From Anarhynchus alexandrinus (lineage: Eukaryota > Chordata > Aves > Charadriiformes > Charadriidae), in contig VUYV01000069.1 in assembly GCA_008711295.1 (NCBI GenBank), forward strand, positions 3,067,403 through 3,131,402: 64,000 nt of DNA, given 5' to 3'. The notes under the pieces were generated by a model that saw only the letters and a list, made by a program, of their open reading frames with translations, did not search any database and was not told the origin of the DNA. Shown here piece after piece: positions 13,001 through 27,900 of this stretch; positions within the stretch are counted from its first letter, which is position 1, and the number at the start of each line of letters is the position of its first letter. Position numbers and translations under genes: made by a program.

Positions 13001-16000
13001 ATGTTGAATGTTTTTCGGTGCTCAAATAAACGTATATACCTCCATAGGAGTCCTGCTATCATGTAATATCAACATCCTTTTAATACAGGCCTTAGTTTTA
13101 ATGAGAGAAATGTAAGATATCGGTTGTGTGTGAGACGGAGGTGAATTTTTGGAAGAGATTCACTTATATTATTTTTCTCGAATGAAGATGACGGAATAAA
13201 GAATAATATGAAAAGGAAATAGTCTAGAGAAGGACAAAAAAAGTCTGCTGTGGATGAAAGCATTGATGAGAGTTACAAATCTTGGACCCTGAGACCATAG
13301 TCTGTATTCCCTCTCTTCTTCTCTGCTGGGAACTGGCCATTTTTAGGAGGGACAGAGGCTGGGAGATGTTCTGAGTTATTGGCAGGGCTCCTACAGAACC
13401 TGGATGAAATACAGCTTTTGTCCCCCAGTGGAAGCCCACAGAGAACAGTGACGGAGCTGCTGCCTGCCATCGCTGGGAGAATGAATCCCCACCAAGAAGA
13501 GCTGCTCACATGGGGATGCGATTTGCATATAAGCACTGCTCCCATGGGTAAATTGCCGTAATGTAAAATAAACCTTAACAAAGGTCTCCCTTGTGTCATT
13601 CTCCTACATGGCATTATGTGTATTAATAAAATCTCTCTATTTAACAAAAGGAGCTGTCTGTAGCCCAGCTCTTTGCTAAGTTGCCATAAGCTTCTAACTT
13701 AACTGAGGATTCCCAAGTTAACAGCATTTTCTCATTTAAGGAAAAGGTGGTCATTTTCTGTCTTGAAAATGTCTCACACTAAATTCCTTTCCCATCAGTT
13801 AAGAGATACTTTTTGACGTCTTTAAACCACTGATATAATAATTTCTGACAGCATCATTGTGCTTTAACCATGGCATCCTGGAATGCTACTGCTTCTAGAA
13901 ATGTGACAGAGAATGGCCATTAGTACATTGAAGGTAAATAAGCAGATATACTTATTTTAAAGGCATTTTAAAAGAGTTTAGAAAATGCTGGTTGTACTTC
14001 AGGATCTTTTGTTGTGAGAAAGTGAGCTGTTATTTCTGTCATTGCTGAAAACTGCTGTCTTAATGATACAGACCTGTGCTTTGTGGCAGAGTCCTGAGCC
14101 TCACAAACATCAGGCTGAAAACATTCACACCCTTTTCGGAATTTGGGAAACCTGACTGTCTCAAAATTACGGTAAATTCTGCTATTTAAAAATAGCATAG
14201 CAAAGAGTTGCGTGCTGCTCTGCTTGTTTTATTTAATGCAACATTAAGGCTGTCCTTAAAATTCTTTGCAAAAGCTTGCACAGGGACAGGATTTCTTTTC
14301 ATTGCCAATATCTTGTCTACATAGGAGCCCTCCAATCAGACATTTTTTGGTTGTTTTACATAGAATTTTTTTTTCACTATTTGGGACTCATTTAATTAAC
14401 TAATTTTTTAAAGAACAAGGATATCAAATAAGTAAACATGGCTAATGAAGCCTAGTCTGACAACATTCCTATCAAGGAAATAAAAATCTATGCATCAAAG
14501 AAAATTTAGGCATTCATTAGGAGCTGGTAATCATCATGGCTCCTTCCTCATAGGAGCTCTATGAATTTGTGATCTACCAATATAAAATCACAAAACAAAT
14601 CTTTCCTTGCTTTGTATCACAGTACACAAAAATGCTGAGTAAGCACCAAATTTACACTTTGTTTACTTGCTGCATTACCTTAGACATCAGAAAAGGCTTT
14701 AGTTAACTACAGCATTCCTATAAAATATGCTATAGAGGATCACCTTCCTCTTTGAAATGCATTACATTTTGGTGCAGTGATATGATTTCTTTTCCATATT
14801 ATTCATCTCGTCCAACACACTCCCCCATCCCACTCCCTGTAAAATATCTTTTAAATCAAATTACAGTTCCCAGAAATGTATTTGCAAAGTCTCCTAAAAC
14901 ATTTCTTCCAGGACTGAAGTCTGTATCGTACCAAATTTCATCAGCTTGTAATTCTACAACTCTAAATAATTAAATGAACACTTGAAAGAAAATTGTAGCC
15001 TATTTATTGTGATGATCTGAAAGTTGGAGTGTTAAAAGGTACTTCTTACTACGAACTGATAACAAAAATTATTGGAAGTTAAACTGCTTTACTCATGAGC
15101 TCTATAACAATGTTTAAGGGGAAATTGTGACATTAATGCCTGTGATGACATTACAGCACTTTCAGTACTGTAGTTCTTGAGTATGGCCTGCAGGCTATCT
15201 GAAGTGAAGGGCTATAATTCACCAGCGTGCGGGGTGTTTTTATGTATGCAATAAAAGGCAAAATTTGTCCCAGACCCTTTCTCTCTGTAAAACCCTCTGG
15301 ACAGGGCTCCAGTCATCCCCCTCTCTCCCAACAGTCACTGTGTTTCTGGTCCTCCTAATCTCCGCTTCCTATTTTGTGAAGGTTACCCAAGCGTGTGGAT
15401 TAGAAATATTCTTGATTATATTCTATACCTTTTTTAAATGAAAGCTACTTTTTTTTTTTTTCCAGCTCTCTAAAATACATAGTTTTAACAGAATACTTTT
15501 CCCTTGTATGGTTCCAGCTAATCTAGAGTCCATCACAGTGCCTTTGCATTTCAGAGTATTCGGCTGAAAGTGCCTTGAACTTTCAGAAACTGACTCTTTC
15601 TACCAGGGCCAATAGTCCAAAACCACTGTAAAACTAGTAAATATATAAATATCAGCAATCTCTCCTTCATTTTATCCATAATCAAAATAATTCTAACAGA
15701 TTTAAGAGGCATGATCTTGTTTATTTGTGGTTTGGGTTGTGGGTTTTTTGCTTGGGATTTTTTTTTTTTATGATGGAGCTGTGTTGTCACTACCATAGTG
15801 GGGTTATTTTTGTTTTGGTTTAATTATTTCTTGCATTTAGAATGACCTTGAATTGGATTAAGTCTTATTGATCTGTAATTCTTGGGTTCACCCTTTGAGT
15901 GTCTTTTTAAAAGAGCAGTAAAACACTTGCTCTACTCTAATCCTCCAATAAAGATTTTAGCGACAGATTATATACCTCTGCTTGCATCTCCTCTTCTTAA

Positions 16001-16082
16001 ACATTCACCTTGATTTCTATCAATAAAATCAGATTGCAAAAGTACTTAACAAGTGAGACAATTATTTTTATCAGAACTTTGG

Positions 16083-16190
16083 AGCTGGGGAAATAGAAGC
16101 ACGGGGGGGTGAAGTGACTGTCTCAAAATCAGCCAGGAGATCAGTGCGAGGGCTGAGAACTCAGATTTCCATGTCCCAGTGCAGAAGTAG
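16083..16190 (-). repeat. Ancient MIR-like element
   Basis: GAGCTGGGGAAATAGAAGCA, GTGAAGTGACTGTCTCAAAA and GGGCTGAGAACTCAGATTTC in this order follow the familiar reverse complement of a MIR (ACTGAGGC, AAGTGACTTGCCCAAGGTCA, GAGCTGGGATTC-like blocks). Diverged copy; by eye only. Confidence 0.5.
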
Positions 16191-19100
16191 GACTATCTCT
16201 ATCTTAACTTCCTTTTGAGTTTCACTGCAAATTCATTCTGGATTGTGTGACTAGTGTCCCCTTAATTTATTAATTTATTTTAGTGCTGTTTTGGACACGT
16301 GACTTTAATACTGTCTATTAGAACAAGGAGCTGATAAGCTGCAATGTAAAAAACATGTAACTTCTCAGCAACACTTGTAGGCTTCTCAATTGTTTTCTTC
16401 AAAGCTCTTTGGTAGTTTAGCTCAGTTTTCCCCAAAGTATGACCCATCAGATGGATCCAGCCTGCCTAAAAGTTTTCCTAGTCCACAACCTGTTCCTACA
16501 CCCTCTTTTCCAAGCACCCGCAGGCATGAGCAAGGAGTGGGATGGTGGTGGAATTCACGGTTTTTCCAGCCTGTGACATGTTCCCTGCCTCCTTCGTTCC
16601 CTCTCTGCACACCCCTTTCATCAACACATGACTAGATAGATGTGCTTCTATCACACGGCAAAAATGATAGCATCTCCCATTAAATTAGGGGTGTGTTTCT
16701 GGTCCTACGAGCGTACTGGCAAATGTGGTTAGGTGCTGCTTGTGTACTACGGCGTCTGATAAGTTTGTTTGTTTCTTCATTGTTTGATGCCTTGATGTCC
16801 TTCTCCTGTGCTACTGGTGCCTGTCGATGTCAGCTGGTATGGTGCCTCCTTTTCCTCTTAGATATAGGGCACAGTACTTACTGCTCTGCTGTTGGCAAGG
16901 TGCCTCACATGAGAAATGTGTCTTACCGGATTTGCAAGGTAAATCTGATATGAAAATATTTGCTTGGCTGACTTCATAGAAAATAATAAATAAAAGTATT
17001 AAGTCAGGTCTCTCATTTAGATTAATATCTCTGTCTGGTTCAGAGCACAAGGCTCGTCCTCGTGTTCTTCCAGCAAGGTCCTACTGCCTGCAATGCAATT
17101 CCCTACCCATATCAGCCTTTGATTCTGCATCTTTTTACTCGGTACCTCACTTAGGGACACTTTTAAAGTTTAAAACTTGCTTAAATGTTTTCCTTTTGGT
17201 GTGTTTATTTCAGTCTGAAAGTAGGAAAATGCACATTTTTATTAGATGGCCTACTTTAAAAGTGGGCTTATTTTAAAAGAAGCCGTGACGCATTTTTCAG
17301 ATAATCCTTACTCCCTTCCTAAATCTTCCTGTTTCTTGGAAAGATTCTCATTCCCTTAGTTCCGCTTACCTCTTTACTTGCAAGTTGCTGGAACAGAGGA
17401 GAACTGTGTACTGAACTGGGAAACCCAAAAGACTCACTTCTGCAAATCACTTCTGTAAACAAGGATGGGTTCAGATGTGCATTGAAGTACTTTCCTGAAT
17501 TTCATTTCACTGAGAATTTTGTTTCAAAAGAGACTGTAAGATCTTTCCTTTATATACAAACTTGTGTTGTAATTTACTACAGCTGTTCCCATTCCATCAA
17601 TAAAAGTCAAATGATAATTTTAAGGTTAAAATGGAATTGAGATTCAGTATATCTAGATCTTTTTCTCATTCTAACACGGATTTTCTCTGGGACTGTGCTA
17701 TAAATCACTTGTCAAGTATGTCTGCATCCAACACCACAGGCAACTATTGCCAGGAGTAAGAAATACCTTAGTAAATGGCAGACTTTCTTCTTATGGCCTC
17801 ATTTTACCCACATGTAAAAGGGAGCTAACATATTTTCTGGAATACTGATGTGTTTAATTTGCCGGTCTCCAGGGAGAACTTTCGGAACCCCCAGAAGATA
17901 CTATAGAAATGCTATAGAAATGTGGAATTATTATTTTTTCAGAACAATCATCCCTGCTTTTAAAGTTGCTTGGAATTTAGTAGATTTCACGTAACAGATG
18001 TTCCACATAAATCATGTGTTAGAAAACATATTTGAGAACTTAGAAGGACTTAATGAAATTTGTTGTGTTTTCAAAGCAAAATTATTTGTTGGAATGGCTG
18101 AGCAAGCCTAAGGATCAATTATAACTTTTTCTTGAATTTTGTATCACTTTTCCTATGAGAATGGTGGAACCATGGTGAGATTTTTGAGCCCATAAGGCCT
18201 TTTGGTAACAATTCTGATGAAGATTTCTCATAGAAAAATACACAGATGGAAAGGTTTGTTATGATCACAGTTGGATGAAAACCATCCTAGGGATTTGCAA
18301 ATGGCAGTTGGCAGAAAATATGCAAATTATTATTCTGATGCAGTATATCCGGAAATTAATTTGTTATGAGTTATTAATTTTATGGATCCTTCTTCCTCAC
18401 TGTTTGTTTGTTTTAAGTTGCCTTTATGGACGTCACAAAATGACAAAAGAGCTTTGCTATAGGGGCTGAAATTACTGTCATCTCGAATGGAGATGGGACT
18501 TCATACTTTCTCTTATATCTCTGAACTCACCGAAAAGAAAAATGAAAGTAGAAATATTCCTTGATGGAAATAACTCCTACTTTAATGGCAGACACGGAAT
18601 AATGTCAAAGATCGTTTAATGGTGAGTTATCACTTCAGACACTTGAAATCAGTAGGAAACATTGGCAAGCTACACTGAAATCTGCTATACTGAGAGATTA
18701 TTACCAACTGTGAAAAAAACATATTTTTTTCTTTCTGTCCCTAAAACATAACAAAAAATATGCATCTCTTGATGAGAAGAGATCCCAAGTCTGAAAACAG
18801 CCTCACTGGAAGAAAAAGATGACAGTGATGATGGAGGTTACATCTATAGGAGGGAGCACTTAGGATCAGATCTTTAAGACATGACCATCTGTTAAATACA
18901 TAAAATGTGAGGAAAACAAGAAAACCGACATTCTAACAACTGACATCATTAAAGAAACACACATCATAGCATGGAAAGCTAATGAATCCATGTTTATTAT
19001 CCTCAGATGTTTATCTCAGTTCTATAAATAAATTACTCAAGTAAAAATTTTTACTCGGGCCTTTAGCTGAGGTCTGTAGCAGTATGGACAGTGTGGGCTT

Positions 19101-19287
19101 TACTTGGAGGCAGGACACACAAGTCTGAGCTTCCTACTGCTGCTGGGTCTGCCTCAGTCTAGCCAGCAAGAAGCGCAACACTGTCAGCACCACAGTCACT
19201 GGGTACAATACTTAGTCTTTGCAGAAGTCATCACAACTCTGTTCTCTTGACTATCTCTGACCATAATAATAGAGCTCTGGTTCACTG

Positions 19288-20480
19288 AATCACAGAACCA
19301 CAGAACCACAGAAAGGCTGAGGTTGGAAGAGACTTTTGGAGATCAACTTGTCTAACCTCCCTGCTCAAGCAGGACCACGTAGAGCAGGTTGCACAGGACC
19401 GTGCCCAGATGCCTCTTGAATATGGAGACTCCACAATCTCCCTGAGCAACCTGTGCAGGGCCTCAGTCACCTTCACATAAGGAGATGTTCAGCCTGCAGC
19501 TCCTATGTTTCAGTCTGTGCCCATTGACTCTGGTTCTGTCACTGGGCACCACTAAAAAGAGCCTGGCTCTATCTTCTTTACATCCTCCCTTCAGATGTTT
19601 ATATACATTGATGAGATCCCCCCAAGCCATCTCTTCTTTAGGCTAAACAGTCCCAGATCTCTCAGCCTTTCCTCATAGGAGAGATGCTGCAGTTCCTTTA
19701 TCATCCTCATGGCCCTTCATTGAACTCTGCAATATCTCCATGTCTCTCTTGCACTGAGGAGTCCAGAACTGGACACAGTACTACCAGTGCTGAGTAGAGG
19801 ATAAGGATCACCTCTCTTAACCTGTTGGCAGCACTCCTCCTAATGCAGCCCAGGATACCATTAGCCTTTGCCACAATGGCATATTGTTGGCTCATGGTCA
19901 ACTTGGTGTCCACCAGGACCCCTAGGTCCTTTTCTGTTTTACAGCTCGTCAGCCCCCAGCATGTACTTGTGCCTGTGGTTGTTCCTCCCCAGGTGCAGGA
20001 CTTTTCACTTCCCCTTGTTGAACTTCAGGAGGTTCCTGTCAGCCCATTTCTCCAGCCTGTCAAGGTCTTGCTAGATGGCAACACAGCTCTCTGGAGTATC
20101 AGCCAATCCTCCCAGTTTTGTATCATCAGCAAACTTGCTGAGGGTACACTCTATGCCATTATCCAGATCATATTGAACAGGATTGTACACAGTATTAACC
20201 CCTGGGGTACACTGCTAGCTACAGGCCTCCAACAAGACTTCACAGCACGAATGTCCACCCTCTGGACCTAGCTGTACAGATGATTTTAAATCCATCTGAC
20301 TGTCTGCTTATCCAACCCATTGGCTTCTCTGTGAAGGTATTATGGGAGACTGAAGTCCAGGTAGACAATATCGACTGCTCTACCCTTATCTACCAAGCCA
20401 GTCATTTCTTCGTAGAAGGATATCATGTTGGTCAAGCCTGATGTCACCGTTGTGAATCCATGCCTGGTTTTGCCTATGCA
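19288..20480 (-). mobile_element. CR1 LINE, 5'-truncated and decayed, with remnants of ORF2
   Basis: The left end carries the CR1 3' terminal octamer-like repeats (CACAGAACC units) followed by the GGTTGGAAGAGAC block, so the element points to the minus strand. Further in, minus-strand frames carry the C-terminal ORF2 region (for example MSQQYAIVAKANGILGC and NRLREVILILYSALVVLCP at about 19707-19913, VTEALHRLLREIVESP near 19400-19476). Beyond about 20.2 kb, remnants of the reverse-transcriptase fingers/palm region are in pieces. Stops, frame changes and small deletions make it non-functional. A plus-strand 148-residue open frame at 19825-20271 is an antisense artefact of it. Confidence 0.9.
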
Positions 20481-23400
20481 CTTTCGCTTTGGTCCCACCA
20501 CTCTTGCAGTCCTTCCTGTACTGTTATGGCAGGGAATTTTAATAATTCCTTTATTCTAAAAATGCTTATGGCCAGTAGCTCAGGCATTTTCCTAAGAAGA
20601 TACGTGTTGTAGCCTGAAGAAGATCAAAGAATTAGTAAACAAGTTTGATAATTACTATTAACATTGCTGTAATTAGACAGATTTTAAGATATTAATAAAC
20701 TATTAGAATGGCATTACACTTTCATCCATATATAGAAATACTATATATTATCTTTAATTCAATATGCTTTTTATACATATAATTTTTTGCTAATGCTATG
20801 TAAATTGAATTTCCAGGAACCCTGAGAAGTCTGGGAACCCTGAAGGAAGAATGTGTACAAAGCTATCTTGAACCACACGTAGAAAACTATGCAGGTCATT
20901 TAAAGTAATCTTTCAACATTTCATTTAATAGTGTGCATTGGGCATCAGCTGAAACCCCCTGTTTCCAAATAAACCCAAATGTTCTCATAAGAATGGTGAT
21001 TTTCGGACTGATGGTTGAAGTACTTGCAGTCAATTTGCCTGTTCAATCTATTCCATCTCCAAGCTAAACCTTCCATTAGAATATTCAGAGTGAGTTAATG
21101 TGATGGTTTATATTACTTTCAGAAAGGACAGCATGATATTTTTAGGACTGTGAATTGCGGTTATGGGATGCCAGTCTTTCAGATTTCATTTAGACAGATT
21201 GTGCTATCTTCCATATAATAGTTGTTTTAGAACCTAAAATTCTTCTGTCATAGGATCTGCTGTCATTTCCCCACCAACAAAATCTCAGTATGAATGACTA
21301 TATGCAGTATATATGCAGTATAATGTATTACTAGAATTAGCATATTATTAGTGTTGGGTACTGTGAGGTATAATGGATGTGTGCAAATTTGTTCAGGTCA
21401 GTGTCAGACCCCACGCACAGGACACTAGTGATTCCTACTTCAGGTAACTCTCCCCTATAAATTCTGTGAGGTTTACTCCAGGGTTTACAGTTGTTTTGTG
21501 TAAAACGATGATAACTTGAGGGCGGGTACAAAACAAAAAGAAGATACTGTGTTATTAATCAGCAACAGCAGCATAGTCTATGTGTTTCCTGGTGAATGAA
21601 CCAAGAATCTGTAATGTTTTGCTGGAGAAAAATGTGAACTCTATGTAGGCCAAACAGGATTATCTTCTTAATGACAGCAATTTGCATTACTTTTAATAGG
21701 ATTTATTCTTAGTGGCTTGTAGCCGAGAATGAAAGAAACATCCCAGCTCGTTCAGCAACACGTTCCCTAAATGAGTTCACAGGGTTATATGTAATACTGG
21801 TATTGTATAGGCACTGCTGTGAAACAAGGCTAAATTCAATGGCACAATGAAGAAGAATCATGGAGGTATTGTTTCAGTCCTTTTGAACATAAGCGCACAT
21901 TTTGTTCATGAAAAGAAATCCTCATATGATTTTTGCCTGAGACAAGGCAAGGAGAACTATAGACTGTTAAGGGTGTTGTCTTGTCAGGAACAGAGTGCAG
22001 CATCTATGGTGGGTGCGGAGAGGAACGGTTCTGCCCCAGCGGCAGAGCCAGGCTGACAGCCTCCTGCTGCTGCTATTTCCTTCTCCGCAGAGACAAAAAA
22101 TGGCACTGGGGAACACGAGCTAAGATGCAAAAATTTTACTCTAACGGATTAAATTAATGGTACCTAAGCCTTGCCCTCTCAATACCAGATGAGAATGCAA
22201 TTCCACAGAGCTTTCTGGGTAAGCAGCCTGGTGGAAATGCACATGATCGGGAGACGTCTTGACACAAGAGCCATGCACCAGCGCCTGGCTTCTCAGAAGC
22301 TGCTCTGTTAACCTAGGCAGTGAAGGTGAGGTGGCGATGCAAAGAGCCTCCACTATCAACATACAAAGTGCAATATAGAAAATGTGCAACTTAATAGTAA
22401 CAGTTTTTCAGATGTCATTTCATGCTTGCTACGTACCCACACATAGGCTGGAGTCTTTGCATAACTTAGGCCAATGTCTTTAAGTTGTGTCAAAAAGCAG
22501 ATGCTACTTACGAGCTTCGCACTGGGGATGTGTAGGCTGCATAGTAAAACAGCTAACCAGATAGCCTTAACTACAAAACCTTGCTAATTTGTGAACTATC
22601 ATCCCCTTTTACCCTTTTCTTATGTTTTATATGCTTTATGCTTATGCATTTGTAAAGATAAAGGAGATCAAGCCCAACATTTAACACAGTATCATATGGT
22701 GTAATGTCATTACTAGCTAAAATAAATTGAAATTATGTCATTGAAGAAACGATACCAGAGAACTAAAGCTATCTGAAGGCATTTTGGTATGAGCTCCTCC
22801 AGCTGTCTTTATAATCTGACCACAAGATACTGCAAATATTGAACCATGTTAATTTGAGCAGAAATATGATCTGCATTACATTTACGTTTGAACAATTGAA
22901 TAACTGACAAGTACTCATTCTGAATGGATACATTTAATGGAAAGAGACACCGGTATGAAACACAAGCCTTTAAGAGGAACTAACTCTATGGTTTAAGTTA
23001 CTGTAAGACGTGACTGGCAGTCAATTGACTCTGAATTCCCCAGAGGAAGTTTTATTTCTGAAGCAATCTTAACAACTGTATCACTGAAGTGTAGCAATAA
23101 TCAAGAATGATGTTTTCATAGATTATCTCCTGTTGTTTGATAACCAAAAAAAAGTGTCAAACGATTTCATGCCTTAATAAGAAGCTACTGAAGAAGTACA
23201 GGACTATTAAGAAATATTCAGAGATGTTACATAAATACTCTGTAGTCCCTGACTATCCTGTAGACAGTTTTATTCACTGTAAAAAATGCTTAAGGGGACA
23301 GTCTTGAGTTGCTTTCATAAAAGGTAAAAGAAAATACTATGTGAGGGCAGGCTACTGACCAGAGCTAACCTGTCAGATGTTTGGGACGTGGCCCAGAATG

Positions 23401-24819
23401 TTGTAGACTGTGATGGCACCTGAAAGAAACAAATTTTTCAAAGCTACATAAAGAAATAATGTCAACGCTTCTTTTTCTTATTGAATGATAAGGAGGGATA
23501 TAGCTTGTAGACTGCAAGCCGGAAAATTATTGCTTGAGTTTGTAAAAATGCCCCTTGCTTAGTTAAAACAGAAGTCCTGTTGATAAACAGGACCCTTTAG
23601 CACCGTCTTTTAATTTGTCAAAAGAGAATGAGGCAAAACTATGAACGAGCATAGGAGCACTGTTACAGGAATGTGTATGACTTTCCTGATTGAACTCTGA
23701 TAAACTAGTCAGTGCAATTCTGCAAATGAGCTGAAAAAATCCACTTTCGCATCAGTTCCAGCTAGTAAGCTAAAAAAATTACTTTTTTTTTTTGCATTTA
23801 GTATTTACCTCAACAATAACTTGTTTAAGTGCTTCTCAAAAGAGTACATATCTGAGTTAACAATGCTCTGAGTGACTAAAATGCATGATCTGTACTTGTA
23901 TTTCGCTAAACAGAAAGCCCGGCAGTTACCCTAGTCAAATTATACCAGGCAAATCAGACTATTTAAGAGGGAGAAATTCATTACACCAAGAAATTATGCC
24001 CCCGTATAGTAGATATCATTGTAAAGGAGCCCGAGTGGACTAAAGCCATGAATCACTCGTCATTCCTGCTGAAGAGCAAGAACAGCCTCTTAGAATGAGT
24101 AAGACTCTTTGAGTTGGTCTGAGAGCTAAAAATATTACCTGTATCTCAACCTTTAGATAGAGTGCCAAAAGAGCTCAGAGTACTGACTGACTTCCAAGGA
24201 AAGGGGATTTTCTTTAAAATTATCAACAGAATGTTGTAGGCTTTTATGTATGATAGTCTTGCATATATAAATGAAAAAAATGTTGCTGCAAGGACTATCA
24301 GCTGGTAGCTGGCAGAGGTGGAGGCTCTCTCCCCATGGTAGGGAAGTGCTATAAAGCAATAAAACCAGCTCCATCACATGGCACAGAGCACGTGCCACCG
24401 TGTACAGTACTAATGTTGGCATTGAACCCCACTTAGTAGATAAGGTCATTTTAAACTGATTTGGTACCTTTTGAAGAATAACTAACTTGTACTTTCCTAA
24501 TATACTCACAACAGCATAGACAATCCTGTAATTCCACTGGCACAGAAGCTTAACTGGCATGAAAAAAGGACCTGCATCAGAAAATATGATTCCATTTTAG
24601 TAGCAAAATCCTTTGCGTAGAGTCAGCAGAAAGAAAGACGTAAGTTTGAGTTTGCAACAGAATTGTGATAAGACTGAGCTGAGTCATTACCTCTTGAAAA
24701 TATTAATGTCGAGCTCTAACTCAGTCTTCAGTTCGCTTTAATTTCTTATCTCCTTCAAGAACTATTTTAGCTAATGCAGTTCTCCACTGCATGCTTTAGC
24801 TAAAACAGAGATCCCAAGA

Positions 24820-24905
24820 ATGATGAGAAAACTCAGAGAGGTGAGTGATCAGCCAAATGACCTGAATGGTGGGGTTTAGAACTGCTGCTCCTCTTGGATG
24901 CCAGT
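24820..24905 (-). repeat. Ancient MIR-like element
   Basis: ATGAGAAAACTCAGAGAGGT, GATCAGCCAAATGACCTGAA and GGGGTTTAGAACTGCTGCTC resemble the same MIR reverse-complement blocks as the copy at 16.1 kb, more weakly. Confidence 0.4.
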
Positions 24906-27900
24906 CGTACTGGCACCATCTCCCCATTACCGCTGCTTAACGTGTACCCACAGTACAGCACACCTGCACCAGGAATCCTCTCCAATCACAGGTTTTGCCT
25001 TTGTGGACAGGTGAGGAAATAATATTTTGGTTTGACAGGACTTCTCAGCCTTGAGCTTCTGCTACAGGTCATGTTTGTTACTCCTTGAATATCTTTTCCC
25101 TGGTTCAAATGCGGGCAGCCACGTAAGACTGGACCAATGACAGAGCCACTGACAGTAACACAAAATATGCTCAGTACAACCTCTGTGGGCTGGATTGTTT
25201 TATACAAGGCTGAACAGGGCACTTATGCACTCTGTCCTTGGGCAGGATCGAGCAGCAGTGTAAATCCAGAATCATTAAGTGGCAGCTGCAGAAGTGACGG
25301 TGAAACCTGGGAGCTCCTTTGGTTTTAACTGCAGCACCAAGTTGGGACTGGGTACAGCACAAAAAGAAGAATCTAAAAGAAAGGTATGATAAGGTCTAAT
25401 GCCATTTACTGTGACAGTGGCATAAAAAATGTAGGACAGAAGATATCTGTGATGTCTGTTTGTGTGTGTATTACTAAGGTTACCTCTCAAAAGCTTGCCA
25501 GTAAACAGATATTCATGTTTTCCAGAGTTGTAAGGATGCCTGTAAAAAAATTACCTGTTTCGTCTTATCTGTGGAAATGGTTCATTTTTAATGGTAATAT
25601 TTTAAATAATGAATCACTTTCAGAGCTGGGAATAAGCAAAGGCATTTTCCAATTGGTTATTCATTCTCTTTTATTTGCAGAGGCCATGTAGGAATTAAAA
25701 TTAAATTAATCTAAAGCAGCTGTCTTTTAAGACAGAAAAATGTAAACAACACATATAAAATCATTCTCCTTATGGCTTAAGAAGACATATTCCATATCAT
25801 AATAATACTAATTCTGTATTTCTGCAGCTATCTTACTTTTTTCCCTTCAGACGTTAGCTTGAGAAAAAAATTAATTTGTTTTCCCAGTATGATTTGAAAT
25901 TAAATATTAAGTAGTTGATTTATCAAGAAATTTAAGGTGTTGTTTCCAAACAGTCTCCTTTCGCTTGAAACAAATTTATTGCAGGAACAGAAAAATGCAT
26001 ATTAGTCATCAAAGGCTGTTTATAGATGAGTTTAAAGTGCTATCAACTAAATGATTCTCATCATGTAGACTAAATTCCAGACCAATAATGCAGAGGGGAA
26101 TTAGTGGAAGGTGGATTAAATAGCCAGAGGTAACTGAAAATGAGGAAAAGTAATAATTTGCATTTGGCTTATGATATAAATCCAATATAAAGGTTTATAT
26201 TTTTGAACTTGGTGTGATCCAAAGCTTACTTTTGATACTGAAGCCAAAATTTAAAAAACGACTGCAAAAACGACGGCTTATTTTAGATATGCATTTCATG
26301 GGAGCCAAGTCAGGTCCTGAATACGTCAGATTTTTAAACTTGGAAATAATCCTGACTTCAATTGTTACTGTATCAGTGCAGCCTCCTAGTGTGAAAACCG
26401 AAAGCTGATTTAATTGTGGGTTTGGTTTTTTTTTTAATGGGTGAGACATGGAAGCTATGTCTGGGCTGACGGTGGATGTCCTCTGCACTCAAGGTCCTTC
26501 TCCCTCAGTCCTTCACGGGGAGGGATCTGTGAGGCTGCTCAGCAGTTTCCCTCAGGCCTCTGCATCCAGATTTCTACCCCTTTGGCACAGATAGCCACAA
26601 GTCCTTTCCTGAGGTTTAACACCCACCAGTGTTCTTCTAAAGGCGGAGCAAGTCTCATGGTTTCCTTTTAGACTGGCCGCTGTCTTCTGCAAAACCAGTC
26701 CAAGAGTTACCATGCCTGCTCAGGAAGAAGGAGGCTGAAGATTTTAGGCTCTCTTCAGCCTCGGTGATACTAGTCCCTACATTGACCAAAGGCAAAGCTG
26801 GAGGAAACCCCTCATTCTTCTTGCTCTTTATCGATTTCACACTTAGCCAGGACTGGATGGAAAGCAAAACACTCTCCTCCCCTCACCCACTTCTGACAGC
26901 CACTGCCAGGACCAGGAATCACTACACTCTGCTGCCACTCTGCGTTAAACTTGACCTAAACCTACCTAATGGAGTGGGCCTGAAAAGGACATGGACAGTT
27001 TGTCTGTGAGTCTTGACTGGGTAAGGGCATGTGGTAAACACAAAATTTCTCAGTCCCGGAAGCATAGTTGAAGTTTGAATATTGCTCATGGGTATGCACA
27101 ATATTAGCATCACTGATTTAATTATTTTTTTTTTTTAATCATCATCAGAAACACAAAAATGCGGGTGTTGATAGATTTACTGTTGCCTAAGGAGCCAGGC
27201 ACAGCTTTGAGGGCTGTACCATTGAGATGAAGTGCTTCAGTTCCACTGAAGTCCCATGTCAGGTGCCCACGTGCGTTGTGGGCCTGGGCATTAGCACCTT
27301 CCCGAGTCACACGGGATGCCTGTGCCAGTTTAGTGAGTGTGTGTTCAGCGGGGTGTTGAACCTGGCTCTGCGCCCTAGACTAACACTCCCCCAAATGCAC
27401 ATACCTCTGCTTTAATTCTGTGTTCAGCAGTCGCTTGTTAAAACATCAGGATTCCCAGATCTTGGCTACTGCCTTTTGTACCGAGCAAAAAGCTACATTA
27501 CCTGTACAGTACTGTTGTAAATTTATAGCTTGCAGAGCTTGTTGAAATCCTTTGGGATAAAAGGTCCTCTGTAAATGCAGGTATTTTATTAGTACGCAAA
27601 GGAAAATATATTGAAGTACTAAGTAAATATCTGCAGGGCGCTAAGCAAAGGTTAACTGTCACTGCCAGTCAAACTAGGACAGTGACAAATGGCCTGAAAG
27701 AGATACTCTAAGGGCAACAGCAGATGCTTTAAAGCTGGATGAAGCACGGAAAACAGACACCTGAACCCTTTTGTTTTATAGGGTCTTTCTTACGTATTGG
27801 AATGAAGCCATCAAGAAGGTGATATGTTTATTTGTCCCTAGGAATCCTGATGGCAAAAGAGCATCAAATATTTACAACAAAACAGTTTGTACTAGTGGCA

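Larger units (their letters stand above)
6983..19287. other. Intergenic; only old repeat traces seen
   Basis: Apart from the MIR-like copies and the CATC microsatellite listed separately, I see no gene. Two minus-strand frames at 13.22-13.65 kb and one plus frame at 7.72-8.05 kb are open by chance and match no family I know. Confidence 0.6.

Noticed and set aside
19825..20271. A 148-residue plus-strand frame
   Set aside because: It is the antisense of a CR1 element whose real ORF2 remnants lie on the minus strand.
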